DNA from: Ichthyophis bannanicus
Taxonomy: Eukaryota > Chordata > Amphibia > Gymnophiona > Ichthyophiidae
Reading direction: 5' to 3'
Length of the DNA stretch: 64,000 nt
Assembly (NCBI GenBank): GCA_033557465.1
Contig: CM066033.1
Location: 385,771,289-385,835,288, forward strand
The notes beneath the pieces were generated by a model, which did no database searches, was not told where the DNA came from, and saw nothing but the letters and a program-made list of their open reading frames with translations. Within the stretch, counting starts at the first letter, position 1; each line of letters starts with the position of its first letter. Position numbers and translations under genes: made by a program. Below, piece by piece: positions 1 to 11,412 of this stretch.

Positions 1-2369
1 AAGAACATAAGAACATAAGATATGCCATACTGGGTCAGACCAAGGTCCATCAAGCCCAGTATTCTGTTTCCAACAGTGGCCAATCTAGGTCATACGTACC
101 TAGCAGTTTCCCCAAGGGACACAGGTTCCACAATGCTTGTATTGGTTCAAGCATTGATATCCTGGGTCCCTTCTTAATAATGGTTTATGGACCTTTCCTC
201 CAGGAACTTGTCCAAACCTTTTTTAAACCCAGCTACACTAACAGCCTTTACTACATCCTCCGGTAACAAATTCCAGAGTTTGATTACACGTTGAGTGAAA
301 AAATATTTTCTTTTATTAGTCTTAAATAGTTTACCCTGTAGCTTCATTGCATGTCCCCTAGTCTTTCTATATTCTGATAAGGTAAACAATCGATCTACGT
401 TTACCCGTTCCACTCCGTTCATTAATTTATAGACTTCTATCATATCTCCCCTCAGCCGTCTCTTTTCCAGGTTAAAGAGCCCCAACCTTTTTAGCCTTTC
501 TTCATAGGAGTAGCCTTCCATCCCCTTTACCATTTTGGTGGCTCTTCTCTGAACCTTTTCTAAAATTGCTATATCCTTTTTAAGATATGGCGACCAGAAT
601 TGCACACAATATTCAAGGTGCGGTCTCACCATGGAACGATATAGAGGCATTATAATATCTTTTGTTTTATTTTCCATTCCTTTCCTTATCATACCTAGCA
701 TTCTATTTGCTCTCTTGGCCGCCGCTGCACACTGGGCCGAGGGTTTTAACATGGTATCCACAAGGACGCCTAAATCTTTTTCTTGGGTGGTGGTTCCTAA
801 TGTGGAACCTTGCATCGTGTATCCATAGTTTGGGTTGTTCTTCCCTAGGTGCATAACCTTGCACTTCTCCACATTAAATTTCATCTGCCATTTTGATGCC
901 CAGTCTTCCAATTTATCAAGATCCTCTTGCAATTTTCCACAATCCTCCTGGGTTTTAACAACTTTAAATAGTTTTGTGTCATCAGCAAATTTGATAACCT
1001 CACTCGTTATTCCACTTTCCAGGTCATTTATGAATATGTCAAAAAGCAGCGGACCCAGCACAGATCCCTGGGGTACACCACTATTCACCTTTCTCCATTG
1101 GGAAAATTGGCCATTTAGCCCTACCCTCTGCTTTCTATCTTTTAACCAGTTCCTGATCCACAGTAGTACACTGCCTCCTATCCCATGACTCTTTAGTTTT
1201 GCCAAAAGTCTCTCATGAGGGACCTTGTCAAAGGCTTTCTGAAAGTCCAGATACACAGTATCAACCGACTCACATTTGTCCACCTGTTTATTCACTCCTT
1301 CAAAAAAACATAACAGATTAGTAAGACAAGATCTTCCTTGTCTAAAGCCATGTTGGCTGTCTCCCATTAGGTCATGACTATCTATATGCTGAGTAATTTT
1401 ATTCTTTATGATGGTTTCTACCATTTTTCCCGGTACTGATGTCAGGCTCACCGGTCTGTAGTTTCCCGGATCACCCCTCGAACCCTTTTTAAAAATTGGT
1501 GTTACATTGGCGATCCTCCAATCCTCAGGTATTAGAGATGATTTTAATGATAGTTCACAGATTACTGATAGCAGGTCTGCAATCTCAAATTTCAGTTCTT
1601 TCAACACCCTTGGATGTATACCATCCGGCCCAGGTGATTTGCTACTCTTCAGTTTATCTAATAGTTGTAGGACATCTTCCCGATGTATCGATATTTCCTT
1701 CAATTCTTCCACACCTTTAAATACCACTTCAGTCGTGGGTAACATCCCTACATCTTCCTCAGTAAAGACCGAAGCAAAGAATTCATTCAGTCTCTCCGCT
1801 ATCGCCTTGTCGCCTCTTAGTGCTCCTTTAACCCCTTTATCATCTAATGGACCAACTGACTCTCTCACGGGTTTTTTGCTACGAATGTACTTGAAAAGGT
1901 CTTTATTTCGCGTTTTTGCTTCCGCAGCAAGCTTCTTCTCAAATTCTCTCTTTGCCTGCCTTATCAATGCCTTGCATTTGACTTGCCAGTGCTTGTGCTG
2001 TTTCCAGGTTTCATCATTTGGCTCTTTTTTCCATTTCTTGAAAGATGCTTTTTTGGCAACAACAGCCTCTCTGACCTCAGCTTTAAACCATGCTGGCAAT
2101 TTTTTGGACTTCCTTCCACTTTTCTTAAAGCGTGGAATACAGCTGGTCTGGGCTTCCAAGATAGTATTTTTCAACAATACCCAAGCTTGATGTACGTCTT
2201 TAACCTTTGCAACTGCTCCTTTTAGTTTTTTCTTAACTGTTTTCCTCATTCTATCATAGTCTCCCTTTCGAAAGTTAAAGGGTAGTACTGTGGATTTCCT
2301 TACTATCCCTCCTCCACTAATTAAATCAAAGGCTTTTCTAGGACATTCTGTAGCTAAAGCCTCCCACAG
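1..2369 (-). mobile_element. CR1-like LINE, family A, copy 1 (5'-truncated)
   Basis: The minus strand carries a non-LTR retrotransposon. Its 3' end lies at the left edge of the window. There the minus strand reads GACCTTGGTCTGACCCAGTA, followed by short repeats of a CTTATGTT-type unit, the usual CR1-style 3' end. The coding part is a single open reverse transcriptase frame. The frame stays open upstream of its first methionine to about 2369, where an in-frame TGA marks the edge of similarity. The endonuclease domain is missing, so this is a 5'-truncated copy. Two further copies of the same family lie at 36179-38071 and 38367-38677. The element may continue left of the window only by its terminal repeats. 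Confidence 0.9.
174..2369 (-). pseudogene. CR1 ORF2 remnant: linker and reverse transcriptase, frame open
   Basis: This frame codes for the C-terminal two thirds of a CR1 ORF2 protein, which reverse transcribes the element RNA at a nicked target. From the first Met at 2249 it is 691 residues. In-frame sequence without a Met continues for about 40 codons upstream (it includes FRKGDYDR just before the Met). Visible RT motifs in order are [55 protein letters not shown], the catalytic FADDT, DLGVLVD and RPHLEYCVQFWSP. The C-terminal domain ends in ITLWNLLPE-like sequence (VIKLWNLLPEDVV). No frameshift or stop interrupts it, so this is a relatively young insertion. It lacks the apurinic endonuclease, so it is not autonomous and is called a pseudogene. 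Confidence 0.88.
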
Positions 2370-3147
2370 TCATACATACAATAGAGCCAGAATTGAATTG
2401 GAAGGTATTCCAATTTCTGAGCTGGTCCTGCCCCCTCTAGCTCAGTGACACAGATGGAGAGCCGGGGAAGAAAGGATTTTTGAATTGGTTAAGATGCTGC
2501 TGTGCTCTAGGCAAGAGACTGAACAACCTTAGGATGGAGGAACGTTACTACGTTCAGGATGTGGAAGAAGGAAAATTTTAAAAGCTTGGAAACAGTAAAC
2601 AGGCAGAGTCGTATATATACTATATCTGTAAAATCAGATAACATGTACAGCAAAGTTAGAAATGTACAAAAATTGTAGGGCACGCTTAGTAAATAGTCAT
2701 ATTTCTAAATAGAAAAATATGCCAGTATTATAAGGTTGTGGGGGTCACTGCCTCTAATTTCCAAACGAATGATTCTACAAGATGAACACCCCCCTCCCCC
2801 CCCCATGGCTGTGATTGGCTGCACTGTGTCCTGGGTATGCAGACTTAGATTTACAGCCTTCCCTTCTGGCAGGTTGACTTGTCACATCTGGCTAATGCCT
2901 GTAGATGACCTTGCTGTGTTGCTCAATAATGCATGGCGAGCAGCAGTCTGGTTAGGTAAATCTTTAGAATAAGAAATAAATCAAACTTCTGTACAAAAGA
3001 AAATCTCTGTAATTTTTAAAGTGCTCAGTTTTTTCCCCAATAGAAAAGGGGAGGGGGAGCAGGTAATTGAGTCAGCAGTATTTTAAGTTTTTAGTGTGTA
3101 TGTTCCTTGGTTACTCCATGGTCTACTGGTTTAATGTCGGTCTGACA
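2370..3147. other. No recognised feature
   Basis: This stretch lies between two minus-strand LINEs. I see no convincing coding frame, RNA gene or terminal repeats in it. It contains a C-rich run near 2790-2805. Confidence 0.5.
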
Positions 3148-5243
3148 TCTACTACTACTACTACTACTATTATTTAGCACTTATAAAGCGCCACGCACGC
3201 AGCGCTGCACAGTTAGCCTACAAGAGGTAGCCAACATACAGAGACAGTCCCTGCCCGTCAGAGTCATGCTCATCGGAGTTTACAATCTAGTTAGAACAGT
3301 ACAGAGCATTAGTCAGTTCTGCGCAAGGTACGGTGAGGTACAGTTTGGTCTATAGTTGGTCATAAACGTTGACGGGGGTTAGGGTAAGATGAGGATGGAG
3401 TCAGGATCTGAATGCAACGGTGAAGAAGTGGGTCTTCAATCTGGATTTGAAGAGAGCCAAGGAGGATGCCTGGCACACAGATGCAGGTAGGCTGTTCCAG
3501 GCGTATGGTGCAGCAAGGTGAAAGGAGCGCAGTTGGGAGGTCGAGGTGTGGGTGAAAGGCATTGATAGAAGTAATTTGTTAGCAGAGCGCAAGTTTCGAG
3601 AGGGTACATAGGGAGAGGTATTGAGGGGCCATAGAGTGAATGCATTTATAGGTCAGTAGGAGAAGCTTGAACTGGATGCGGAATTGGACAGAGAGCCAGT
3701 GAAGTGACTTGAGAAGAGGAGTAATGTGGGCATGGCGAGGGTGGCTGAAGATTAATCGAGCAGCGTGATTTTGTATAGATTGAAGGGGAAGGAGGTGGCT
3801 CACGGGGAGACCAGTGAGGAGTGGGTTGCAGTAATCGAGGCGAGAGGAGATTAGGGAATGGATAAGCGTTTTGGTAGTGTGTTCAGAGAGGAAGGGGCGG
3901 ATTTTGCTGATGTTGTAGAGAAAGAAGCGGCAAGTCTTAGCTACAAGCTGGATATGAGCGGAGAAAGAAAGTGAGGCGTCAAAGATAACCCCTAGATTGC
4001 GGGCAGAGGGAACAGGAAGGATAGTAGATCCATTTACATGGACTGAGAGAGGGGGAAGTGAGGGGGAGGAGTTGGGTGGAAAGACAAGGAGTTCAGTCTT
4101 GGCCATGTTCAGTTTCAATCGGCGATGAGACATCCAGGCAGCGATGTCCGAAAGACCGGCAGAGATCTTGGACTGAGTTGCCGGAGAGATATTAGGTGTG
4201 GAGAGGTAGATTTGGGAGTCATCGGCATAGAGATGGTACTGAAAGCCATGGGAGGAGATAAGCGCACCAAGGCCTTGGGTATAGAGAGAGAAGAGGAGGG
4301 GGCCCAAGACAGAACCCTGGGGTACACCTACATGGAGCGGGGTAGGGGAGGAGGAGAAGCCACCAGAGCATACACTGAATGAGCGATGGGAGAGGTAGGA
4401 GGAAAACCAGGATAGTACGGAGTCCTTGAAGCCAAGCGAGGAGAGGGTGATGAGGAGAAGGTCGTGGTCAACGGTGTCAAAGGCAGCAGAAAGGTCAAGA
4501 AGGATGAGGATAAAATAGAGGCCCTTAGATTTGGCCAGGAACAGGTCGTTGGTGACTTTTGTGAGTGCCGTTCCAGTGGACTGTAGGGGACGGAAGCCGG
4601 ATTGTAGTGGGTCTAGGAGGGCCTGGGAGGAGAATTCGAGGCAGTGACGGTGGACTGCTCGTTCTAGTAGTTTGGATGTGAAGGGAAGGAGGGAGATGGG
4701 TCGATAGTTAGAAGGGCATGTGGGATCAAGTGAGGGTTTCTTGAGGAGGGGTGTGACAACAACATGTTTGAAGTCAGTGGGAACAGTTGCAGTGGAGAGT
4801 GAAAGGTTGAGGATATGAGTGATGGAGGGGACAATGGTGAGGGAGATGGAACGTAGGAGACGGGTGGGGGATAGGATCTGATGAACAGGTAGTGGGTTTG
4901 GAGGAGGAAAGAAGGAGTGCAGTTTCTTCTTCAGAGATCGGAGGGAAGGAGGAGAGGGTGGCAGGGGGAGTATGGATGGAGGAAGGGAATTGGGGAGGAG
5001 GGGAGGTAGACGAGGGGGTAAGGAATTGGAGGGTAATCTTGTGGATTTTGTTGTGGAAGTAGTCGGCCAGGGTTTGGGCAGAGAGGGAAGGCGGAATTGG
5101 GGGTGGGGGGGACCTTGAGAGAATTGAGGGTATTAAAGAGACAGCGAGGATCAGAGGCAAGGGAGTTGGTCAGGTGGATGTAGTAATCTTGTTTGGCAAG
5201 TGCTAAGGCTGACTGGAAGGAGCCAAGCATGAATTTGAAGTGT
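3148..5243 (-). mobile_element. L2-like LINE, 5'-truncated
   Basis: This minus-strand LINE ends at a (CTA)n tract at about 3148-3170, next to a TTATAAAGCGCC segment like those at L2 3' ends. The minus strand codes for a linker region (near 5160-5243, with QSALALAKQDYYIHL) and then a reverse transcriptase of the L2 clade. The reading frame is broken between the linker and the palm. Sequence between about 4330 and 4775 still translates as a recognisable finger/palm segment ([12 protein letters not shown]), but not in one continuous frame. The endonuclease domain is absent. Confidence 0.85.
3579..4307 (-). pseudogene. L2-type reverse transcriptase, palm/thumb fragment
   Basis: The 242-residue frame holds the central part of an L2 reverse transcriptase. 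It begins at the GPLLFSLY end of the GVPQGS motif and contains the catalytic YADD box ([11 protein letters not shown]). It also has the L2-typical [12 protein letters not shown] motif and the thumb signature [15 protein letters not shown]. It runs into a stop or frameshift at 3579; the C-terminal tail (NSLPASV) continues in another frame near 3401-3592. It is a decayed copy and cannot make a whole protein. Confidence 0.85.
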
Positions 5244-5499
5244 AGAATGTCTGGTTAGTTTAGTGTAGAATGTACAATGTCTGCATAGTTTCATGTAAGA
5301 TCTGTACAGAATTAGATTTCCACAGTTATCCTTTTGAGAAAACTGAACAAATGGGATTACTGCAGATCACTACCTAGAAACCCATGCCAACACAATAACT
5401 GGCCTCGGTCACACACACAGAATACAGACAGACTCTCAGCAAGCACAGAATAACTTGCCACAAACCAAAACTTGTCCCCAAACTTTATTTTCCTGTGTG

Positions 5500-6072
5500 C
5501 AGGGCCAACGAAAACTAGGCGGTCACCTAGAGTGTCAATGGTTGGAGGGCTACACATTACCACCACTGCCGCCTCGGTCCAGGATGTGCAGCACTTACCA
5601 TCACCTCCGGCTCCTCCTTCCATCCCTCTGATTCCATTTCTTGTTTGCATGGCAGGACCCCTGAGGACTGGATTAAAGACCTTTGTGTTAGATTACCCAG
5701 CACCGAAGAGCAGACCTCCTAGTTCCACCACTCAGTGGGTTTTCCTGTCCTTCCTTTCCATGAGTGTGTTAAACCACTGGCGGCCTGAGGGTTTCTGCCC
5801 TCTTAGTCAGACCCTCTGTGTCACCCCCCCCCGCCACTTCAGTGCTGCATTGGGCCTTAAAGTGCCTGCGCGATTGCGTGCTCATGATCTGCCGCTCCTG
5901 CCCCATCTGATGCAACTTTCTTGGATGGGGCAGGAGCAGCAGGCCAGACCTGCGTATGTGGGCGTTTTAAAGCCTGCCACTTCCTGAGGAGGGGGGAGCA
6001 GGAGCGATACTGCCCACCAGGGTCTCTGCTCTAGGCAACCGCCTAGTTCACCTAGTGGAGAGCCCAGCTCTG
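5500..6072. mobile_element. hAT-like MITE with CAG...CTG ends (family with CTAGGCGG subterminal)
   Basis: The left end reads CAGGGCCAACGAAAACTAGG and the right end reads GAGAGCCCAGCTCTG. The subterminal segments CTAGGCGGTCACCTAG and CGCCTAGTTCACCTAG are inverted versions of each other. This suits a non-autonomous hAT-type element. I could not find a matching 8-bp target duplication, so the exact ends are uncertain. The 171-codon frame inside is probably chance. Confidence 0.5.
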
Positions 6073-6640
6073 GCTAAAACCTGCTAGAATAATTGCTCAC
6101 TTGGAAACTGCAGCTGTCGCTTCTTCTAAGGCAGTGAAAAGTTTGCTCATTACATAGCAATTAATCTAACACTGCCTCCATTCCAGGTTTCCATCTCCAC
6201 ATAGCAACCTTCCTTTTTATAGGGCATCCTAATATTCCAGAAGACTTACCCCGTGTATCCTGAGGAAAGGTGGGATATAGCAGTAAAACAGTGCATCATC
6301 ATGCCATTTTACTGCATGAAAACTTATCGTGAGATTCACAAACCTGTGGTATATCAGTATGGCAGGAGAGTGAAGCCCATAATAAATTTATTTTGTGTTG
6401 CTGAAGTCAGGAGTATTGTGCATTCCCAGCTACAGCACCGCAAAGAGAGCCTTATTTAGAAATCTGACCCCTACCGGTAGTACTGCAGGACAACTACCAA
6501 AGGACTGAAGCCGCCATTTGGAGGCAGGAGGCTCCTGCTCCCTATTACCTCTCCTCCAGGGGGATTCCCAGTAGGTGCTGGGGTTAGAGCGTTTCAACAG
6601 AGGATCGGAGGTATGTCAAGGAGGGTTCAGGGGTATTATG
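6073..6640. other. No recognised feature
   Basis: I see no feature I can support between the MITE and the CR1 tail. It holds no long frame and no paired terminal repeats. Confidence 0.4.
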
Positions 6641-6642
6641 AA

Positions 6643-6870
6643 GATAACATATGAAAAGCCGTGCTGAGTCAGACCAAGGTCCATCAAGCCAGTATCTTGG
6701 CTCCAACAGTAGCCAGCCCAGGTCACAAGTACCAACAGATCCCAAAAAAGTAGATGAAATTTCTCATAGCTCATTTCCAAGGATACGTGATGACTGTCTA
6801 ATGGTTTAGCCAGTCTCTGTACTGGTGGGGGTCTTTAGGAAACCCTTGCTAAAGTAAGTTATGATAAGAG
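6643..6870 (-). mobile_element. CR1-like LINE 3' tail fragment
   Basis: The segment TCAGACCAAGGTCCATCAAG near 6670 and the following CCAACAGTAGCCAGCCCAGG match the minus-strand 3' untranslated end of the CR1 family at 1-120. They differ enough to suggest another subfamily or an old copy. No coding sequence remains. Confidence 0.7.
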
Positions 6871-6964
6871 AGGGTCTCACCAAGTGCGGTAGAGCCTGAC
6901 AAGAGCCCCTGCATCAGAAATTGATAGCGCTTCCTTGACAAAGCTTATTTTTCCTTTTTGTTTA

Positions 6965-7665
6965 TTATTAATGTTTAGCTCGCACCTTTCCAGGAGAAGA
7001 TCAAAATGAGTTACATTCAGGTAGAGTCGGCTTTTCCCTCTTTCCAGAGGGCTTACAATCTAACAGGCCGATGCACAAAACTAGCACGGCCTTTAAGCAC
7101 CGAAAACGGCAGGAGCCTGGCAGTCTGATCTCACCCAGCACATCCCAGGATGCACCATGTGGGGCCAGGCGCTGCCATTTTCCAAGATGGTGGACCGAGA
7201 GTGGGAGCGCATAGGTGGTACTCCCATTTTGCAAGATGCCAGGAGGGGGTTCTGGAGCTGCTAGACCACCAGGGAGCAACTTTCTATCGGGGTATCTGCC
7301 CCAACAGTATTTTGATGGCATCGGGGGCCTTTCCCGATGCGCATTTCTTGTGCGCATATGTTTGGCATGCTCTCCCAGTTTAACGCTGCCATTTTGCGCA
7401 GTTTAACGCATGGCTTATTTGCATATGAGCCCCTTTCTGCATAGCCATGCTGAAGTCATGTGCTATCGGTGCGCTGTAAACGGGTAGAAAGCTGATGGCA
7501 CGTGACTTCAGTGCTTGCTTTCTGCATTGGCCTGTATGTTTGAACCTGAGACAATGGAGAGTTTAGTGGCTTACCCAAGGCCACAAGGAGCGTGAGTGGC
7601 ATTATGAAACCTGGTCTTTCTGGCTCTAGGCTGCTGCCCTAACCACTAGTCCACTCCTAGAACTG
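6965..7665 (-). mobile_element. L2-like 3' tail, split by a MITE
   Basis: The left part (6965-7063) contains TTAGCTCGCACCTTTCCAGG and GGGCTTACAATCTAA. The right part (7535-7665) resumes with GAACCTGAGACAATGGAGAG and GGCTTACCCAAGGCCACAAGG. Together they read as the minus-strand 3' end of an L2-like LINE. The element at 7064-7534 interrupts it. Confidence 0.6.
7064..7534. mobile_element. MITE with CAGGCC ends, inserted in an L2 tail
   Basis: The left end CAGGCCGATGCACAAAA is an imperfect inverted copy of the right end CTTTCTGCATTGGCCTG. The insert sits cleanly within an L2 3' tail, which fixes its limits. I see no clear target duplication. CAG/CTG ends suggest a hAT-type element. It has no transposase frame. 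Confidence 0.6.
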
Positions 7666-9010
7666 GAATCACAGACTCCACTGATCTCCAAATTTCCCCT
7701 CTTTTCCACTCCTGAGGCTCATCTGCATTTTGAGTTTATGGTACTATTTTTGCTGCCACCAACTTTTAGAATAGCTTTTCCTTGCTGCCGTCATTATGGT
7801 TATGAAGTATTTCCTCTTGTAAACCAATTTTCATAGAATTATTCATACAGGTTCATGTATGTGTGCCTTGTTAATACAGACGGTCTGCGCTCTTTATTGC
7901 CATCCCATTTTATTCTGTATAGATTTTGTGTTAATAACATAGGATTTCCATGTTAAAAACTTAGCACGTGTTTGTGAATTGGGGCTATAATTTATCTTCA
8001 TGCACTCCCTGCACTAATTTCAGAAAATTAGACTGGCATGGGTTAATGATCAATGCTGTAAACTCTACCCTGAGGGTTTACACCTAGATACTATCAATTA
8101 CAGGTAAAAGTAGATTATCAAGAAGTGTTTTCTGATAGCTGCTGAGAGCTTACAAGTTGACAAAGGACTCCTTCAGTAAAGGATCGTTTAAAATTTTAAA
8201 TGAATGTCTTAGTGTAGTAGTTGAATATAACGATTCCTTAGATTTAGTTTTCGGCATATCATTTTGTTGATTTAGAATCTTGGGGATTCTTTTCAGGTAA
8301 AGATTTAGGATTTTTATACCTGACAGACCTGAGGGCATGTTGCTTGCTGGGACCATCTTATATTTCTTGGTTGAAGGATGATAGAGAGCCACAAGTAGAA
8401 TATGAAATTTGTTATTTTGCTACTATGGAATCGGTGATTGGCTAACCAGGACACAGCCATCACTGAGGAAAAGCAGTTCCTTGTGGGGCGGCAGAGTGTT
8501 CCTGCACTTTTCATGACGAACAAGAAGTAACTAGAAAAAAATCCCAAAATGAAAAATAATTCAATAAAATCAAATATAGCTTTCGTTTTTAATTTTTTAA
8601 AATTTTATACTAAATGTTTTTATTGAATTTTATAATTTAAAAAAAACATGAAAGACTAGATGATTGATATTTCTGAATGTGGTATACATCTTATTATAAA
8701 CACAAATAAAAGACTTTCACTAAAAATCAGCCCCGTGTATAGCTTTAACAGTAATCTCCCTAGGACCCTGTAGTCCTTGCTCATTCGGATCTTCTGGACA
8801 CAAGTAACTTCTGGGAGAAAACAGAGCCAACATTTTATTAACATGATGTGCTGCTATGTAAAGCAAGTGGTTTATGACAAAATATTAAATAACACAACTC
8901 AAAAATAAAATCTGTTAAATGCAAAAAGAAGGGTGTTTATTTTAGAAGCCCTGTTTGCAATTTGCATGTGTAAACTGCATCCACGTATAGAAATGGTTCA
9001 GTTTGTTAGC
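7666..9010. other. AT-rich stretch without recognised feature
   Basis: Short frames of 60-80 codons occur on both strands here but show no motif I know and look random. The part from 8550 to 8930 is strongly AT-rich. Confidence 0.4.
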
Positions 9011-9600
9011 CCTGGGGAATTCTGCACAACTGCGCAGCGCAGAATTTCTGCAAAATTCCCCACCTGTGCAGAATCCTGCACTTACTATGCAGAATTCTTC
9101 GCAGGCACCGGCATTAACATGCAGTGAGGCAGGCTCGGACACACAAGCTTTAAGAGTGCCCGAGCCTGCCTCACCCTTCACTGCAGCACAGCTGTGGGAG
9201 TGTTTCCCTTCAATCCCGCAGCTGTGCTACACTTCTGACGCTGGCATCACTCTCTTTAAAAAGCTTAACAGAAGCACTTCCTGTCCCTAGCAAGAAACGG
9301 GAAAAGTTTTTCTTGATCTTTCTAAAGCTTGGTGATGCCGGCTTGGAAGTGTAGCACAGCTGCAGGAGCGAAGGTAGATGCTCACGTGGCTGTGTTTACA
9401 ATGCCGCCATCGGGTAGAGGAGATGAAGGACTGGGAGCTGGAGGAGGGGGGAGGACTGGGGGCTGGAGGAGGGGGGAGGACTGGGGGCTGGAGAGGGACT
9501 GATGATGAGTTGGGATCGTCCTAGAAGTTAGAGGGAGAAAGAAGGGGAGGGCAGGGAAGGCTTGAGTGCTGGAAATGATTTTGTGCAGAATCCCCCCAGG
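9011..9600. mobile_element. Terminal-inverted-repeat MITE (CCTGGGG ends)
   Basis: The left end CCTGGGGAATTCTGCAC pairs with the right end GTGCAGAATCCCCCCAGG with few mismatches. The internal part has GCGCAGAATT-type repeats and a short minisatellite. No transposase frame is present. Target duplication was not identified. Confidence 0.6.
9416..9497. repeat. Short minisatellite
   Basis: About three copies of a unit near 30 bp, built on GGACTGGGGGCTGGAGGAGG, lie in tandem inside the MITE. Confidence 0.75.
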
Positions 9601-11189
9601 TGTAATTTATACATGAAGGGCCTTAGTACATAAAAGCTTGAGATGGTGTGTCAGGGGCATGGCCGAGATGGGACAATAACCTACAAGTGTATGTTCCATT
9701 TCATATAGGCATGTGTAAGGCCAAAAGTCTCCACGCCTGGATATAGCTACTTCCAGGCATGTGTAGTTGTTTTTTTTTTAAAAGACCCTTTAAAGAGGGA
9801 TTAAGGAGATTATCCTCCTTAATCCCCTCTAGTTTTTAACTCCTCCAATTGAAATGAGGTCTTCTATAGTCAACTAGTAGCAGTTACATGTCTAAGTTTG
9901 CAAAATGGCTCATATGCAGGTATAGGTGTTGACGTTTACACATTCAAGTTGTGAAATGATGGCACTTAAACATATAAGTTTAGAGTTGTACTTGCCCTCT
10001 GTGAAGGTCACCCCCCCCCCCCCTTATTTGTTGAAGTATAAAAGATATTGTTTTGATTTCATCCGCTTGCTAAAAGGGATCCACAATGTCTGTGCCATGC
10101 TGCATTTTACCCCATCTCTACTTGCAACTGTACCTTGTGGGTTATTTGTATCAGTGGGGACACTCGCATCTCTCCCTTCTCAAAGAACTGAGTCCAGGCC
10201 GGAAATTGTGTTCTGAAACAAGGGTTTACTTAACTTCAGTGTCACCGAGGAAACATCCATAACAATTGGCAGGAACATCAACTGTGACTATGATACCAAC
10301 GTTCCTAAGACCAGACTCGCATAGTTGAATAATGTGTCCAGAGTTGATAAACCAGTGTCAAAACCCTTTTTGACTTGACGGAATCCTAACCTTGTCAAAG
10401 AAAACTTTTCAGAGGTGGTAATACTCTGTGAATCCCATCCTTCCACTTTCTCCAACCATGATGCAGTAGCCTCCGACAACCTTCTAGGTACTGGGACCTG
10501 CACAGGCATCGCATCAAGTGAATCTGCATAAATTTGCTGATCATGGCCCCTTCCCTGTCCACATGGCTTTGGGGTTTCCGATGGATCATTGGTCAGGGAA
10601 GAAGTGGGAATCAACTCGGATGGGTGAAAGACAGAGTGATATAAGATGCTGAGGAAGAAATGAAAAGGGGAAATGGGAGAACTAGGGAACTCTGAGTGGG
10701 AAATGGAAGGCTGGTAAGTAGATGAGAGGTGAAAAGGGGCTAGGGAGTAATGGAGAAGGTGAGAAGGAGTAAAAACTAGCTATAGGTAGACAGAAAAGCA
10801 GATGAGAAAATTGGGGAAAAAAAGATGAAACAAAGTTTAGCATCAGAGACAGATATAGTGGAGGAAGTAAAGAACACAGAGAGAAGAGACAAAATGAAAT
10901 GAGACCCTGGAAAGGGGCTTGAGAAAAGGAAGTGGAAAAGAGAGACTAGGACCTACTTGATTAGAAAATTAAAATGATTGGGCAACAAACATACAAAAAG
11001 CGGTTTGATTTTCAGTTTTTATAGAGTGGAATGTCAACTTTGGAAAATGTGCATCTTTTATCTCTTTGTATTTTGCTCAGTATTTTGTCCCACTGCTCTG
11101 ATTTCTTGGGGCTTCTGTTTCATTTGTATCTCTTTCTTTATTAGGCGGTGGCCTGTCTGTTTTGCATGTGTGAGCGAAATGAAGGATTC
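9601..11189. other. No recognised feature; purine-rich part
   Basis: I find no gene here. A C13 run lies at 10011-10023. A purine-rich stretch lies at about 10620-10960. Near 11020-11060 a segment with GGAAAATGTGCATCTTTTAT resembles segments near 48010 and 50065, so it may be part of a dispersed repeat. Confidence 0.4.
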
Positions 11190-11197
11190 TTCTAGTG

Positions 11198-11404
11198 CAT
11201 TGGTTTCCAATCCAGTCCTCGGGCACCCCCCCCCCCCCCTTCCAGACCAGTCAGGTTTTCAGGATATCCACAATGAATATGCATGAGATAGATCTGCATA
11301 CAATGGAAGCAGTGCATGCAGATCTCTCTCATGCATATTCATTGTGGATACCCCGAGAACCTGACTGGCTAGGGGGTACCCGAGGACTGGGTTGGGAACC
11401 ACTC
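11198..11404. mobile_element. hAT-type palindromic MITE with 8-bp target duplication
   Basis: The ends CATTGGTTTCCAA and TTGGGAACCACTC are inverted copies. The flanks TTCTAGTG at 11190-11197 and 11405-11412 are a perfect 8-bp direct repeat, as hAT transposases make. The inside is almost a full palindrome around ATGAATATGCATGAGA and its complement. It also carries a C14 run at 11226-11239. A diverged relative lies at 25337-25529. The element has no coding capacity and would need a transposase from elsewhere. Confidence 0.9.
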
Positions 11405-11412
11405 TTCTAGTG

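Noticed and set aside
1507..2190. 227-codon plus-strand frame within CR1 copy 1
   Set aside because: Antisense of the reverse transcriptase; no motifs of its own.
3148..3172. CTA microsatellite as an independent repeat
   Set aside because: It lies exactly at the L2 3' end and is best taken as that element's tail.
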